Notes: generated by a model not told the origin, from the sequence alone. A DNA stretch of 56,272 bases from an uncultured Collinsella sp. (GCA_958413765.1 CATYVH010000011.1:1-56272), one strand, 5' to 3'; positions 1 through 8,527 are shown, numbered from the stretch's first letter. A program made the numbers and translations.

Positions 1-109
1 GGTAGCGCTTAAACCAGACGATGCGGGCAGCGTCGCGCGCAGCCGTTGTGGAGAGATCGGAATCCTTCACAGTCCGAAAGCCTTTCTAGAAACCTATCAA
101 ACTCAGCAA

Positions 110-149
110 AACCACCACAAAGGTGCCTGTGTCCCCTTTGTGGTGGTTA
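110..149 (-). repeat. GGGAC-core palindrome at the lgt stop codon
   Basis: Two 14-nt arms (110-123 and 135-148) are perfect inverted complements around an 11-nt loop. Read on the minus strand, the lgt stop codon TAA (147-149) shares two bases with the first arm, so the hairpin starts exactly where translation ends. The loop side carries the AAAGGGGACA core seen in other palindromes of the window. U residues follow the second arm, so it could act as an intrinsic terminator for lgt; that role is inferred. Confidence 0.75.
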
Positions 150-968
150 GGCGTCGAGGTAGATGCGCTGGGGACGGTTGCGGTGTCGCGCGAAGATGAT
201 GAGCGCCAGGCCGGCGATCACGAGCGGAAGACTCAGCAGCTGCCCCATCGTGATGACGCCGCCCAGCAGATAGCCAAGCTGGGCGTCGGGCACGCGCACG
301 AACTCGACGAGGAAGCGGACGATGCCGTATCCCATCACGAACACGCCCATAAACGTACCCTGAGGCAGCAGCGGCTTTTTGCGGCTGAGCACCCGCAGAA
401 TGCAAAAGAGCACGATGCCCTCAAGAAATGCCTCGTAGAGCTGGGAGGGGTGACGCGGCATATCGCCCGCAGTCCCGCCAAAGACCACACCCCAGGGCAG
501 ATCGGTCGGCTTGCCCCACAGCTCACCGTTGACAAAGTTGGCACAACGGCCCAGGCACAAGGCCAGCGGCGCGCCGATGACGGCAAGGTCTGCCAAAGTC
601 CATGCGTCGAGCTTATACATGCGGCACACGATGATGCCGCCGATAATGCCGCCCACCAAACCGCCATGGAAGCTCATGCCGCCCTCGTTGGTGGCAAAGA
701 TCTCGAGCGGGTGCGCCCAGTAGTAGCCATCACCGTAAAAGACGACGTAGAACAGGCGCGCACCGATAATGAGGCCAAAGACCACGCCGACCACGACACT
801 CGTCAGGTCGTCAATCGTGATGTTAAAGCCCCAGCGACGCTGCGTGCGGTACATGACGACCGCCGTGAGCAGGGCGCCGACCACATAGGCCAGACCATAC
901 CAGTAAATCGTGATGGGCCCCGCCGAAATCGCGACGGGATCAAGCATATGGTAGAAGTCGTTGAGCAT
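147..968 (-). CDS. lgt: Prolipoprotein diacylglyceryl transferase
   Basis: This integral membrane enzyme transfers diacylglycerol from phosphatidylglycerol to the lipobox cysteine of prolipoproteins, the first step of lipoprotein maturation. The 273-residue product has about seven hydrophobic segments and the Lgt signature LGRCANFVNGELWGKPT near residue 140, with its conserved Asn and Glu. A catalytic-type Arg lies in PRHPSQLYEA, and GMSFHGGLVGG matches the conserved substrate-site loop. The start chosen (ATG at 966-968) has an AGGAGGGT ribosome binding site 5 nt upstream; a longer reading frame to 1028 adds 20 residues with no family support. It follows the NifU-like gene on the same strand. 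The glutamate-binding lipoprotein at 23337 would be one client. Confidence 0.96.
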   Translation of the reverse strand: MLNDFYHMLDPVAISAGPITIYWYGLAYVVGALLTAVVMYRTQRRWGFNITIDDLTSVVVGVVFGLIIGARLFYVVFYGDGYYWAHPLEIFATNEGGMSFHGGLVGGIIGGIIVCRMYKLDAWTLADLAVIGAPLALCLGRCANFVNGELWGKPTDLPWGVVFGGTAGDMPRHPSQLYEAFLEGIVLFCILRVLSRKKPLLPQGTFMGVFVMGYGIVRFLVEFVRVPDAQLGYLLGGVITMGQLLSLPLVIAGLALIIFARHRNRPQRIYLDA

Positions 969-999
969 GTCGACCCTCCTACTCCCTACATACAAATGC

Positions 1000-1036
1000 G
1001 GCCGCGGGCCTTGCGCTCGCAGCCGCATATTTGGGC
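1000..1036 (-). terminator. Possible terminator between the NifU-like gene and lgt
   Basis: An imperfect stem pairs ATGCGGC with GCCGCAT over a GC-rich loop, followed on the minus strand by a short T-rich stretch (TTTGTATG). It lies 40-80 nt after the NifU-like stop and upstream of the lgt ribosome binding site, so it could act as a terminator or attenuator. Confidence 0.4.
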
Positions 1037-1077
1037 GTAACGTCTATGCGGAGTATGCCGTCCGCAGCTTTCGCATC

Positions 1078-1356
1078 TTAGAACGGCGCGTACTCGTCGT
1101 ACAGGTCGTCGGTCTCGCCGGAGGCATTAACCTGCTCGACACGGGTAACGCCGGGCACATGCTCCTTGAGGATACGCTCGATACCCATGGACAGGGTCAG
1201 CGCGCTCATAGGGCAGCCGGCGCAGGCACCCTGCAGCTCCAGTTTGACGACGCCCTCGTCGTCAACACCCACATACTCCATATCGCCGCCGTCAGCCTGC
1301 AGGTTGGGGCGGATCTCCTCAAGAACCTTCTTAAGCAGCTCTTCGTTAACAGCCAC
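1078..1356 (-). CDS. NifU-like C-terminal domain iron-sulfur scaffold protein
   Basis: This 92-residue protein consists almost wholly of a NifU C-terminal (Nfu) domain, which carries or delivers [Fe-S] clusters to apoproteins. The diagnostic pattern is present: LQADGGDMEYVGV near residue 20, then the cluster-binding CAGC motif (residues 45-48) followed by PMSALTL. The N-terminal IscU-like and central ferredoxin-like domains of full NifU are absent, which is the common stand-alone Nfu form. The start is a GTG with a GAAAGGAG ribosome binding site 6 nt upstream. An acidic tail (ETDDLYDEYAPF) ends the protein. The many Fe-S enzymes in the organism, including the large activase at 8558-13345, are plausible clients. 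Confidence 0.93.
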   Translation of the reverse strand: MAVNEELLKKVLEEIRPNLQADGGDMEYVGVDDEGVVKLELQGACAGCPMSALTLSMGIERILKEHVPGVTRVEQVNASGETDDLYDEYAPF

Positions 1357-1468
1357 AGGGGCTCCTTTCTCACAATAACGCGGGCACGCCCGCGGACAGG
1401 GGCTATGTTACTACAGCCATGTACCCGCTCACGAGCCATCCATGCGCGCGGACACGACTTTCACGAGC

Positions 1469-1498
1469 AGTCAATTTGGGACGGGGATCTTTTAGCTG
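1469..1498 (+). repeat. 30-nt dispersed block with TTTGGGACGGGG core
   Basis: This block aligns without gaps to the reverse complements of 3124-3153 and 35879-35908. All three share an ATTTGGGA core, a G-rich run after it and an AT-rich stretch ending near GCT. It lies between the NifU-like gene and the dCMP deaminase. It is probably one half of a once palindromic element, because the opposite arm is not obvious here. Confidence 0.6.
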
Positions 1499-1528
1499 CC
1501 TGTTGTTACCAGCTGGCATTGTCACGCG

Positions 1529-2053
1529 CTACTGCTGAGCCTGCCCCTCGGTACCGATGTGAACATCGACGATAACCTGGCGGTAGCTAATACCGCAGGA
1601 GTCGAGAATGCGGCGGCTGATGCGGCCGTCGTCGGTGTCGGCGTACTTGTTGTCCAGGTAGACAACCTCGCCCACGCCCACCTGCGCCAAAATCTTGGCG
1701 CAGTCGTGGCACGGGAACAGCGTGACGTAGACCGTGGAACCCTCAAGATCTTTGAGCGAGCCACGGTAGTTGAGCACGGCGTTTGCCTCGGCATGCACCA
1801 CGTAGTTGTGCTTGTCCTGCAACGGGTCGTCGCTCGTGCCCCACGGGAAAAAGTCGTCGTTGAGCGCCGAGGGCGTACCGTTGTAGCCCACCGAAAGGAT
1901 GCGGTGGTTGGTGCTGGCGATGCACGCGCCCACCTGCGTGTTGGGGTCCTTACTGCGGCGCTGCGCGGCGATGGCCACGCTCATAAAGAACTCGTCCCAG
2001 CTAATGACGTCCAGGCGCTTGCCTGACGAAGTTTGATGAAGATCGTCCGACAT
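1529..2053 (-). CDS. dCMP deaminase family protein (ComEB-like)
   Basis: The product is a 174-residue zinc-dependent deaminase of the CDA/dCMP deaminase fold, expected to convert dCMP to dUMP for dTMP synthesis in the cytoplasm. The zinc site is complete: the HAE motif (in VVHAEANAVLNY) and PCHDCAK supply His, catalytic Glu and two Cys. SVGYNGTPS matches the substrate-binding loop of dCMP deaminases. The ATG at 2051-2053 was chosen because a GGAGGT site lies 7 nt before it; the open frame runs 12 codons further without a ribosome binding site. The family includes ComEB, so a competence-linked name would be by homology only. The gene lies downstream of coaX on the same strand. Confidence 0.9.
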   Translation of the reverse strand: MSDDLHQTSSGKRLDVISWDEFFMSVAIAAQRRSKDPNTQVGACIASTNHRILSVGYNGTPSALNDDFFPWGTSDDPLQDKHNYVVHAEANAVLNYRGSLKDLEGSTVYVTLFPCHDCAKILAQVGVGEVVYLDNKYADTDDGRISRRILDSCGISYRQVIVDVHIGTEGQAQQ

Positions 2054-2137
2054 GGCAGACACCTCCGTAATCGCAATAATTTGACCCATTGTAGCAGGTG
2101 AAAGGTGGAGACGTTTGTCCCACCGGCGCCCTCACTT

Positions 2138-2989
2138 TTACACGCGGCGGGGCTTTTGGTTGATGCGGTAGAGCTCGGCGAGACCCCGCAGCGTCAGCGC
2201 GTCGTCTACCGTCAGGCTGTGGCCGACCAACGCCGCGAGTGCCTCGGCGTCGTCGCCGGTAATGACGATGGGCACGTCGCCCTCCCCCGCGGCCTTGGTC
2301 GCGCGCATCTCGGCAAGCACCATGTCGAGCATGCCGTCGATGCGGGCTACCTCGCCCAGAACCACGCCCGAACGCATGGCCTCGCGCGTGTTGCGACCGA
2401 TCACATGCGTGGGTGCCGAGGGCTCGACCTGCGGCAGGCGCGCCGCAGCAGCCGAAAGCGAGCGGGCGCCAAGCGCCAGACCCGGCGCGATGACGCCGCC
2501 GACAAAGGTTCCGCGCGCGTCGATGACCTCGATATTGGTCGTCGTGCCCAGGTCAATCACGATGCACGGCGATCCGTAGACGGCGCGGGCAGCCACGGCG
2601 TCGGCGATGCGGTCGGGGCCGATCTCGGCCGGATCGTCGTAGTGCACGGGCATGCCGGTCTTGAGGCCCGGCCCCACCGTGAGCACACGCCCCGTGCATG
2701 TACGGGAAAGCGCCGTCTTCCACGGGCGCTCGAGCGCCGGCACCACGCAGCTCAGCACGGCAGCCGTGGGCACAAGCGCGCCCGGCATGCCCGCATCGGC
2801 TGCCAGTGCACCCATGACCTGCGCGAGCCTCATGCGCGCCTCGTCGGCTGTGATGCTCGACGGCGTGGTGATCTCGCACGTCGCGAGCGGGCATTCCTGT
2901 GCCGCGGCTGAATCCTCGGCAAACAGGCCAAAGCGAATGAACGTGTTGCCCACGTCGACCGTCAATATATATGCGCATCCATTAAGCAT
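2138..2989 (-). CDS. coaX: Type III pantothenate kinase
   Basis: CoaX phosphorylates pantothenate in the first step of coenzyme A biosynthesis. The 283-residue sequence has the ASKHA-fold nucleotide motifs of the type III enzyme: DVGNTFIRFGLF near the N-terminus, the pantothenate-site motif DPAEIGPDRIADAVAA in the middle, and DLGTTTNIEVID with GGVIAPG soon after. Type III kinases need a monovalent cation and resist feedback by CoA; both are family knowledge. The ATG start has AAAGGAG at good spacing. The gene is transcribed towards the dCMP deaminase, with about 85 nt between them. CoA supply fits the acyl-CoA chemistry implied by the genes at 7-13 kb. Confidence 0.95.
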   Translation of the reverse strand: MLNGCAYILTVDVGNTFIRFGLFAEDSAAAQECPLATCEITTPSSITADEARMRLAQVMGALAADAGMPGALVPTAAVLSCVVPALERPWKTALSRTCTGRVLTVGPGLKTGMPVHYDDPAEIGPDRIADAVAARAVYGSPCIVIDLGTTTNIEVIDARGTFVGGVIAPGLALGARSLSAAAARLPQVEPSAPTHVIGRNTREAMRSGVVLGEVARIDGMLDMVLAEMRATKAAGEGDVPIVITGDDAEALAALVGHSLTVDDALTLRGLAELYRINQKPRRV

Positions 2990-3026
2990 CGTCGGCGCTC
3001 CTTTCGTCTGCCCAGCAGTATATCCC

Positions 3027-3104
3027 GATGATTATTCTGGGACGGGGATTTAAAAATCATCAGGTACGCAATGATTTTTAAATCCCCGTCCCAGAATAAT
3101 CATC
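3027..3104. repeat. 34-bp perfect inverted repeat with GGGACGGGG core
   Basis: Positions 3027-3060 and 3071-3104 are exact reverse complements (34 bp each) around a 10-nt loop. Each arm contains CTGGGACGGGGATTT. It sits between the divergent starts of coaX and the OPT transporter gene. There is no run of T, so it is not a standard terminator. It is the most perfect member of the GGGAC-core palindromes found here. Confidence 0.92.
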
Positions 3105-3115
3105 CTTCGGCTTCG

Positions 3116-3153
3116 TTTGGGATAGCTAAAAAAGCCCAGTCCCAAATTAACTG
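3116..3153 (-). repeat. Dispersed GGGAC-type block with short inverted repeat
   Basis: TTTGGGA (3116-3122) and TCCCAAA (3140-3146) form a short stem. The minus-strand 30-nt block 3153-3124 aligns base for base with 1469-1498 over most of its length. It follows directly after the 34-bp inverted repeat, so two different palindromic elements are stacked upstream of the OPT gene. Confidence 0.6.
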
Positions 3154-3278
3154 CCGTGCCGCTATACTGGTGCGCGGTCGTTTGCGAGCTCACGCGGCGG
3201 CCCTTGGTAACCCGACTTCCCGCGCCGTATCCGTAACGGCGCTCCCGGGGGAAGCGGATATACGCAAAGGAGTTTTAT

Positions 3279-4982
3279 ATGAGCAATCCCTCGAACCGCG
3301 CTTCGATGCGCGGGCAACTCACGCTGCGCGGCGTCGTCATCGGCGTCCTTGGCTGCGTGATCATCACGGCAAGCTCGGCCTACACGGCCCTCAAGATGGG
3401 TGCACTCCCCTGGCCGATTATTTTCGCTGCCGTCATCTCGCTGTTCTTCCTGAAGCTCATGGGTGACGCCAGCCTCAACGAGGCCAACGTCACCCACACC
3501 ATCATGTCCGCGGGCGCCATGGTCGCCGGCGGCCTGGCGTTTACCATCCCGGGCGCCTGGATGCTGGGCTATGCCGACCAGATCAGCTGGCTCGACATGT
3601 TTATCGTGGCACTCGCCGGCACCATCTTGGGCCTGCTGGCCACCGCGCTCATCCACCGCCACTTTATCGTGGACGCCGCGCTGGAGTTTCCCACCGGCAA
3701 TGCCGCAGCTCAGACACTGCGCGCCACCGAGGCCGGCGGCAAGACCGGCAAGCAGCTCTTTGGCTCCATGGCCATCGCAGGCATCTACAGCGTGCTTCGC
3801 GACGCTCTGGGCGTGGTGCCCAGCATGCTGTGCACGCTCAATATCCCCGGCGTGACCTTTGCCATCTATAACTCGCCCATGCTGCTCTCCATCGGCTTTT
3901 TGGTTGGCTTCGCCCCGGTTGCCTTCTGGTTTGCCGGCGCGCTGCTAGGTAACTTTGGCATCATCGTGGGCGGCACCGCTGCCGGTCTATTCGACGTTGT
4001 GACTGCGCAGGGCATCGTCAAATCGCTCGGCATGGGTCTCATGATGGGCTTTGGCGTCGCCGTCGTCCTCAAGGACATCCTGCCGCAGGTCGCCGGCATC
4101 GCCCGCGGCCTCGCCGCCGACAGCTCCAGCGACACCGACGAGCAGTCGCTCATCTCGGGCTCGCTTAAGCTCGACGCCGGCATCATCGGCCTGGGTACTG
4201 CCGCCATCGCCGTGATCGTCGCCATCGCGCTCGACCTTGGCCCCGTCCCGGCCGTCATCGTCACGCTGTTCACCTTTGTCACCACCATCATGAGCGCGCA
4301 GAGCTGCGGCCAGACGGGCATCGACCCCATGGAGATCTTCGGCCTCATCGTCATGCTCATCGTGGCTGCCTTCGCACAGATCGCCCAGGTCAAGCTGTTC
4401 TTTATCGCCGGCATCGTGGCCGTGGCATGCGGCCTTGCGGGCGACGTCATGAACGACTTTAAGGCCGGCGCCGTGCTGGGCACCAATCCGCGTGCGCAGT
4501 GGATCGGCCAGGCCATCGGCGGCATCGTGGGCGCCCTGGTCGCCGCTGCCGTCATGGTCGCGCTTGTCACCGCCTATGGTCCGGATGCTTTCGGCCCCGA
4601 CAAGAGCTTTGTGGCCGCGCAGGCAAGCGTCGTCGCCACCATGGTCTCGGGCATCCCGAGCGTGCCGTGGTTCGCAGGCGGCTTTATCGCCGGCATCGTC
4701 ATGTACTGGCTCGGCATTCCGGCCATGATGATCGGCCTGGGCGTGTACCTGCCGTTCTACATGTCGCTCACGGCCTTCTTGGGCTCCTGCGCCAAGCTCG
4801 CCTACGACAAGTGGGCCGCACGCCGCGACGCCGCTGCCGGTCTTTCGGACGAGGAGAAGGCCTCCAAGGATGCCGCCTTCCAGGAGCAGGGCCTGGTCGT
4901 CGCCAGCGGTCTGCTCGGCGGCGAGTCCATCGTCGGCGTTATCCTGGCGTTTGTCTCTGTTGGTCTGAGCCTGCTGGGGTAG
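3279..4982 (+). CDS. OPT/YSL family oligopeptide-type transporter
   Basis: This 567-residue protein is strongly hydrophobic, with about 13-16 predicted membrane segments. It matches bacterial OPT family transporters, which take up oligopeptides or metal chelates with protons. Supporting sequence includes the N-terminal RGVVIGVLGCVIITASSAY segment, the conserved EFPTGNAAAQTLRA loop near residue 135, and GQTGIDPMEIFG near residue 345. The length is somewhat shorter than many 620-680-residue bacterial members. The ATG has an AAGGAG site at 7-8 nt. The gene is monocistronic, with a strong terminator 26 nt after the stop. The substrate cannot be read from sequence. Confidence 0.88.
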   Translation: MSNPSNRASMRGQLTLRGVVIGVLGCVIITASSAYTALKMGALPWPIIFAAVISLFFLKLMGDASLNEANVTHTIMSAGAMVAGGLAFTIPGAWMLGYADQISWLDMFIVALAGTILGLLATALIHRHFIVDAALEFPTGNAAAQTLRATEAGGKTGKQLFGSMAIAGIYSVLRDALGVVPSMLCTLNIPGVTFAIYNSPMLLSIGFLVGFAPVAFWFAGALLGNFGIIVGGTAAGLFDVVTAQGIVKSLGMGLMMGFGVAVVLKDILPQVAGIARGLAADSSSDTDEQSLISGSLKLDAGIIGLGTAAIAVIVAIALDLGPVPAVIVTLFTFVTTIMSAQSCGQTGIDPMEIFGLIVMLIVAAFAQIAQVKLFFIAGIVAVACGLAGDVMNDFKAGAVLGTNPRAQWIGQAIGGIVGALVAAAVMVALVTAYGPDAFGPDKSFVAAQASVVATMVSGIPSVPWFAGGFIAGIVMYWLGIPAMMIGLGVYLPFYMSLTAFLGSCAKLAYDKWAARRDAAAGLSDEEKASKDAAFQEQGLVVASGLLGGESIVGVILAFVSVGLSLLG

Positions 4983-5007
4983 GCCGAACAACAACGCACC
5001 AGCGCAG

Positions 5008-5046
5008 AGCGCGGGGTCGGAATCAAACCGGCCCCGCGCTTTTTTG
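5008..5046 (+). terminator. Intrinsic terminator of the OPT gene
   Basis: AGCGCGGGGTCGG (5008-5020) pairs with CCGGCCCCGCGCT (5028-5040), with one G-T wobble and a 7-nt loop, followed by TTTTTTG. It is a textbook rho-independent terminator after the OPT stop codon. Confidence 0.92.
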
Positions 5047-5197
5047 TCTATTTGACTCTTATGATCCTCACGGCGTTTTAGCCATGTCGATTGTCCTGAC
5101 TTCCAGGTCAACAAACCTTGTCTGACACCTCGCCTAACGCGGTGTAGAGTAAAGACGACAGACGCAAGAAGCGGCTCAGAAGCTAAACGAGGTAAGC

Positions 5198-6337
5198 ATG
5201 GAACTCGACAAACAACAGATCAAGCGGCTGCGCGAGCGTCATCATCGTCGTCACGGTATACGCCCTGCACACAGCGAGGCCATGGAGAATGCCACCCGTT
5301 TCCTTAAGCAGGCGTTCAACATACGCGAGGGACGCGCGCCCTATCACGTGATTCGCAAGCGCTTTGTAAACGGGGCGCGCCTGACTGGCTCGCACTTATG
5401 CATCCTGATCATTGCCATGTTGATCGCGAGCATCGGCCTCGATATCGACTCGGACATTGCCATCGTGGGCGCCATGCTCATCTGTCCGCTCATGGGCTCG
5501 GTCCTTGCCATGGCATACGGCATCGCCACGCTCGACCGCGAGATTGCCGTCGAGGCAATTGCCGGCCTCGCGCTGCAGATGGTCTTTTGTCTAATCACGT
5601 CCACGCTGTACTTTAAGCTCTCGCCCCTTGGCACCACCACGGCCGCCATCATCGACAACTCGACACCGACTGTGTGGGACCTTGCCGTCGCGCTCGCGGG
5701 CGGCTTTGCGGGCGGACTGGGCAACTCGCGCGACCAGGAACCCGCCACGCTCATCGCCGGCGTGGCCGTGGCGACCGCGCTCATGCCGCCCCTGTGCGCG
5801 GCGGGCTATGGCATCGCCATCGCGAGCGGGTCGCTGTTTCTCTCGGCCCTCTACGAGTTTGGCATCAACGTCGTCTTTATCGCGCTGGCGGCCGAAGCCG
5901 TACTACTTCTTTTGCGCGTGCCGCTCAAGCGCGACCTCAACGGCGACGGCATTGTGACCGCCGAGGAAAATGCCGAGGTCGATGAGCTGTCACACAAGGT
6001 GCGCCGCCGCATCATCGTGGGTACGGTGATCTTTGCCATCCCCTGCATCGTCATGACCGCGGGGTCCATTGGCTCGGCACAGGCCGGCGTGCAGGACGGC
6101 TACGGCGTCACCGAAACCACGCGCGAGCTTGCCGCGGTGCTGCCGGGCTTTAAGGATTACACCGTTGCCGTCGAGACCTCGGCCACCGAAGGCGAGGAGG
6201 AGGGCCTTGTCGAGCGCGAGGTTGTCGCCCACGTGACGACAAGCGAGACGCTTGGGGCACACGACCGCCGTGTAGCCCGCAAGCTCATCGACCTCAATGT
6301 GCCCGAGCTCGATCGCGTGGAGTTTGATGTGCAGTAA
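5198..6337 (+). CDS. DUF389 family membrane protein
   Basis: The 379-residue protein has about six membrane segments (roughly residues 65-260, plus one near 275) and two family-diagnostic stretches: GAMLICPLMGSVLAMAYG and ATALMPPLCAAGYGIA. These identify the DUF389 (TIGR00341-type) family, whose biochemical function is not known. The loop DLNGDGIVTAEENAEVDELS resembles an EF-hand-like Asp-rich turn, which is unusual enough to note. A soluble C-terminal domain of about 95 residues follows the last membrane segment. The ATG start has a GAGG site at 8 nt. It is tail-to-tail with the small gene at 6463, sharing a probable bidirectional hairpin. Confidence 0.88.
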   Translation: MELDKQQIKRLRERHHRRHGIRPAHSEAMENATRFLKQAFNIREGRAPYHVIRKRFVNGARLTGSHLCILIIAMLIASIGLDIDSDIAIVGAMLICPLMGSVLAMAYGIATLDREIAVEAIAGLALQMVFCLITSTLYFKLSPLGTTTAAIIDNSTPTVWDLAVALAGGFAGGLGNSRDQEPATLIAGVAVATALMPPLCAAGYGIAIASGSLFLSALYEFGINVVFIALAAEAVLLLLRVPLKRDLNGDGIVTAEENAEVDELSHKVRRRIIVGTVIFAIPCIVMTAGSIGSAQAGVQDGYGVTETTRELAAVLPGFKDYTVAVETSATEGEEEGLVEREVVAHVTTSETLGAHDRRVARKLIDLNVPELDRVEFDVQ

Positions 6338-6411
6338 TACGCGACGTGGGATGGATGCGCGCAGCCGCGAGTCACGACATGGCGCAGACGTGACGCGGGC
6401 CACGAGCAAAT

Positions 6412-6446
6412 AGCGGGGCGCGGTCCATGGCCGCGCTCCGCTCGCT
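6412..6446. terminator. Bidirectional hairpin between convergent genes
   Basis: A GC-rich imperfect stem (AGCGGGGCGCGG with CCGCGCTCCGCT around TCCATGG) lies between the convergent DUF389 gene and the small minus-strand gene. Its position and symmetry suggest termination from both sides. There is no long T run on either side. Confidence 0.55.
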
Positions 6447-6462
6447 GATTTATTGCCGTGAA

Positions 6463-6912
6463 TCATCTGTCCGCATCGACATCGCCAGACTCCACTGTAA
6501 ACGCCGGACCGGTACTCACCAGATAAAAACGGGTCACCCTGGTATCTCTAAATAGGTAGAGCAAGCCCTGATCGCGTCGGCGCGAAATATACGCCACGTG
6601 GACCGCACCGAATTCTTCGCCGTTTTCCTTCTTTAATATCAGGATGTTGGGGTCATCCGTACGCTTAAACTGCCCGTCTGTGCAGATTCCGTCTTGGTCG
6701 ACCAGCTGCCATCGACAGTTGTCCTCCTCAAGAAAAGCCAGGGTTTCCCGACTTGTTTCGTCATCCCGATAGTAACCATCAATGGCAAAGCCTTCGGAAA
6801 CGCATTCCTGCATATAGGATGTTTCTCGATTTATAGCAAACTGCCCTGCAGCGCCCAGGAGCACAGCCAGGCAGACCACTGCGAGGGCTATCGAGATAGT
6901 ACGGCGGTTCAT
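6463..6912 (-). CDS. Hypothetical membrane-anchored or secreted protein
   Basis: The 149-residue product has one N-terminal hydrophobic segment (about residues 6-25, ISIALAVVCLAVLLGAAG), which is either an uncleaved anchor or a signal peptide without a lipobox. The rest is hydrophilic with two Cys (residues 37 and 66) and a third near 76, which could form a disulfide outside the cell. The middle (NCRWQLVDQDGICTDGQF) looks like a small beta-rich domain. I do not recognise a family. The ribosome binding site is weak. Base use is plainer than that of the neighbouring housekeeping genes. Confidence 0.7.
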   Translation of the reverse strand: MNRRTISIALAVVCLAVLLGAAGQFAINRETSYMQECVSEGFAIDGYYRDDETSRETLAFLEEDNCRWQLVDQDGICTDGQFKRTDDPNILILKKENGEEFGAVHVAYISRRRDQGLLYLFRDTRVTRFYLVSTGPAFTVESGDVDADR

Positions 6913-7009
6913 GTCAACCAGCCCGATACTTGTTTAACGGAGTGCAAAACATACTTGGTACCTCCGGTATCATGACGAACGTCACCTACGGCCTGCCGGC
7001 AATCATATG

Positions 7010-7151
7010 TTTACAACATCAAACCATATGGCAACCACTCGCGAGAGGAGTATCGGCGAACGGTGCATTTTTGCGTTCTATTGGCCAAACGTCAACGCGC
7101 GCTACGGCTCTTGCTCGACCTATTCAGATCTTGTCGCATACTACCGTAGAT
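7010..7151. repeat. Degenerate copy of the 131-nt structured repeat at 8311
   Basis: The right part (about 7105-7146) matches 8402-8444: both read GCTCG-CCTATTCA-AT-TTG-CGCATACT-CCG with few differences. The left arm is only partly recognisable around GGAGTATCGGCGAA. This 270-nt gene-free gap (6913-7182) shows nothing else clear. Confidence 0.5.
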
Positions 7152-7182
7152 CCCCAACGCTTCCGCCCCCAAGAGATCATTT

Positions 7183-8142
7183 TTAGTACGTAAAGAAGCC
7201 CTCGCCCGAGCTTTCGCCCAGCTTACCTTCGTCGAGCATCTTCTTGAGGACGGACGCCATAGCCTTAAAGTTGTAGGGCATCATCATCTTCTTGAGCAGC
7301 GGGCTCACCAAGCCCGGCACCTTCTGATACTGCATGACGATGTTGTAGGCCGTCTGGATACCCACCGTGTCGAATACGCGGAACGGGCCCTTGGGAGCGC
7401 CGGTGCCACGCGTCCATGCGAGGTCAATGCTCTTGGGGTCGCTCACGCCCGAGACGTACAGGTCAAGACCCGAAAGCAACCACGGTACCAGCATGGAGTT
7501 GAGCAGGTAGCCGTTCTTTTCCTTGTTGACGGGCAGGGCAAGCATGCGGATGTCGTTGGCGAAGTCGACGAGCTCGTCGAAGTAGCGCTTGTCGGTTTGG
7601 TCCTGTGCCATGACCTCGGTCATGTTGTTCTTCCAGATAGAGTTGGCAAAGTGCAGCGACAGGTACTTCTCGGGACGGCCGGTGTACTTGGCAAAGGTGC
7701 TCGGCAGCAGCGTGGATGAGTTGGTCACGATGACGGTCTTTTGCGGCAGAACCGGGGCGAGCTTCTTGTAGAAGTCGATCTTTGCCTGGGTGTCCTCGGC
7801 CATAGACTCGATGACCAGGTCGGCGTCGGCCACGGCCTTGGCAAGATCGAGCTCCAGCTTGAGTGTGGAGTAGGCACGCTCGACGGCGGCGAGCGCCGCT
7901 TCCTTGTCGAAGGGCTGGGTGCCATCGGCGATACCGGCGCACCACTCGCCCGTACCGTCCGCCATGCCCTCGATTGCCGCAATGTACTCCTTGCGCACGC
8001 GATCGATCTTGGGCTGGGTGCGGCCGATGCTGCCCTCGCTGCGCAGCCAAATCGTTACATCAAAGCCGCAGTAGGCAGCCTGAAAGGCAATCTGGCTTCC
8101 CAACACGCCGCCGCCGGCAACACAAACGGTCTTGTAGCTCAT
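7183..8142 (-). CDS. 3-hydroxyacyl-CoA dehydrogenase (3-hydroxybutyryl-CoA dehydrogenase-like)
   Basis: The protein (319 residues) reversibly oxidises an L-3-hydroxyacyl-CoA with NAD(P). The Rossmann motif AGGGVLGSQIAF is at residues 9-20, the cofactor-adjacent VIESMAED is near 110, TNSSTLLPS near 140, and the catalytic-type His is in LSLHFANSIW near 162. The C-terminal domain begins near residue 185, where NGYLLNSMLVPW matches the conserved substrate-domain helix. The ATG has an AGAGGA site. It lies downstream of the giant activase gene on the same strand, but a terminator and a structured repeat separate them, so it probably has its own promoter. A role in butyrate-type or fatty acyl metabolism is inferred. 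Confidence 0.9.
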   Translation of the reverse strand: MSYKTVCVAGGGVLGSQIAFQAAYCGFDVTIWLRSEGSIGRTQPKIDRVRKEYIAAIEGMADGTGEWCAGIADGTQPFDKEAALAAVERAYSTLKLELDLAKAVADADLVIESMAEDTQAKIDFYKKLAPVLPQKTVIVTNSSTLLPSTFAKYTGRPEKYLSLHFANSIWKNNMTEVMAQDQTDKRYFDELVDFANDIRMLALPVNKEKNGYLLNSMLVPWLLSGLDLYVSGVSDPKSIDLAWTRGTGAPKGPFRVFDTVGIQTAYNIVMQYQKVPGLVSPLLKKMMMPYNFKAMASVLKKMLDEGKLGESSGEGFFTY

Positions 8143-8310
8143 GGAACGGTCCTCTCTTACGTAATTCCATAGATGTGTATTTATTCAACCGTAAGGATGA
8201 CGCGCGCTGGGGGTGGGTTCTATAAACGGGCGGTATTTCGCGGCAAACGGCTACATATGTTCATTATCTCAGGGTTCCGAGGACAATTTTTGGTGCCACC
8301 GAGACGTTGT

Positions 8311-8441
8311 TTTCGGAAGTATGCGGCAAATTCCGGAGCCCTCGAGCACACCCCGGTTTTTCACCAATAAAACCGCAGGCACAGAGCTTGGACATATCCA
8401 GCGTGCTCGGCCTATTCAAATTTTGCCGCATACTTCCGAAA
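8311..8441. repeat. 131-nt nested inverted repeat (possible structured RNA or mobile element)
   Basis: The outer arms 8311-8330 and 8422-8441 (TTTCGGAAGTATGCGGCAAA and its complement) pair perfectly over 20 bp. Inside, GAGCAC pairs with GTGCTC, and two smaller hairpins follow: GGTTTT with AAAACC, and TGGA with TCCA around CATA. This gives a branched fold rather than a simple hairpin. It sits in the 415-nt gap between the activase and dehydrogenase genes. No open reading frame in it looks coding. Confidence 0.75.
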
Positions 8442-8493
8442 TCTAAGTTCGCAAAGGGTGATAGTTGGGGCATTTACGCAACATATGTCCAGC

Positions 8494-8527
8494 AAAAACG
8501 GGTGGTAGTCGATACGCTACCGCCCGT
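8494..8527 (-). terminator. Intrinsic terminator of the activase gene
   Basis: On the minus strand ACGGGCGGTAG pairs with CTACCACCCGT (one mismatch) around an 8-nt loop and is followed by TTTTTG. It begins 31 nt after the activase stop codon. Confidence 0.88.

Noticed and set aside
1..102. A gene at the left edge of the window
   Set aside because: No frame with a start, ribosome binding site or recognisable protein can be supported in these 102 nt.
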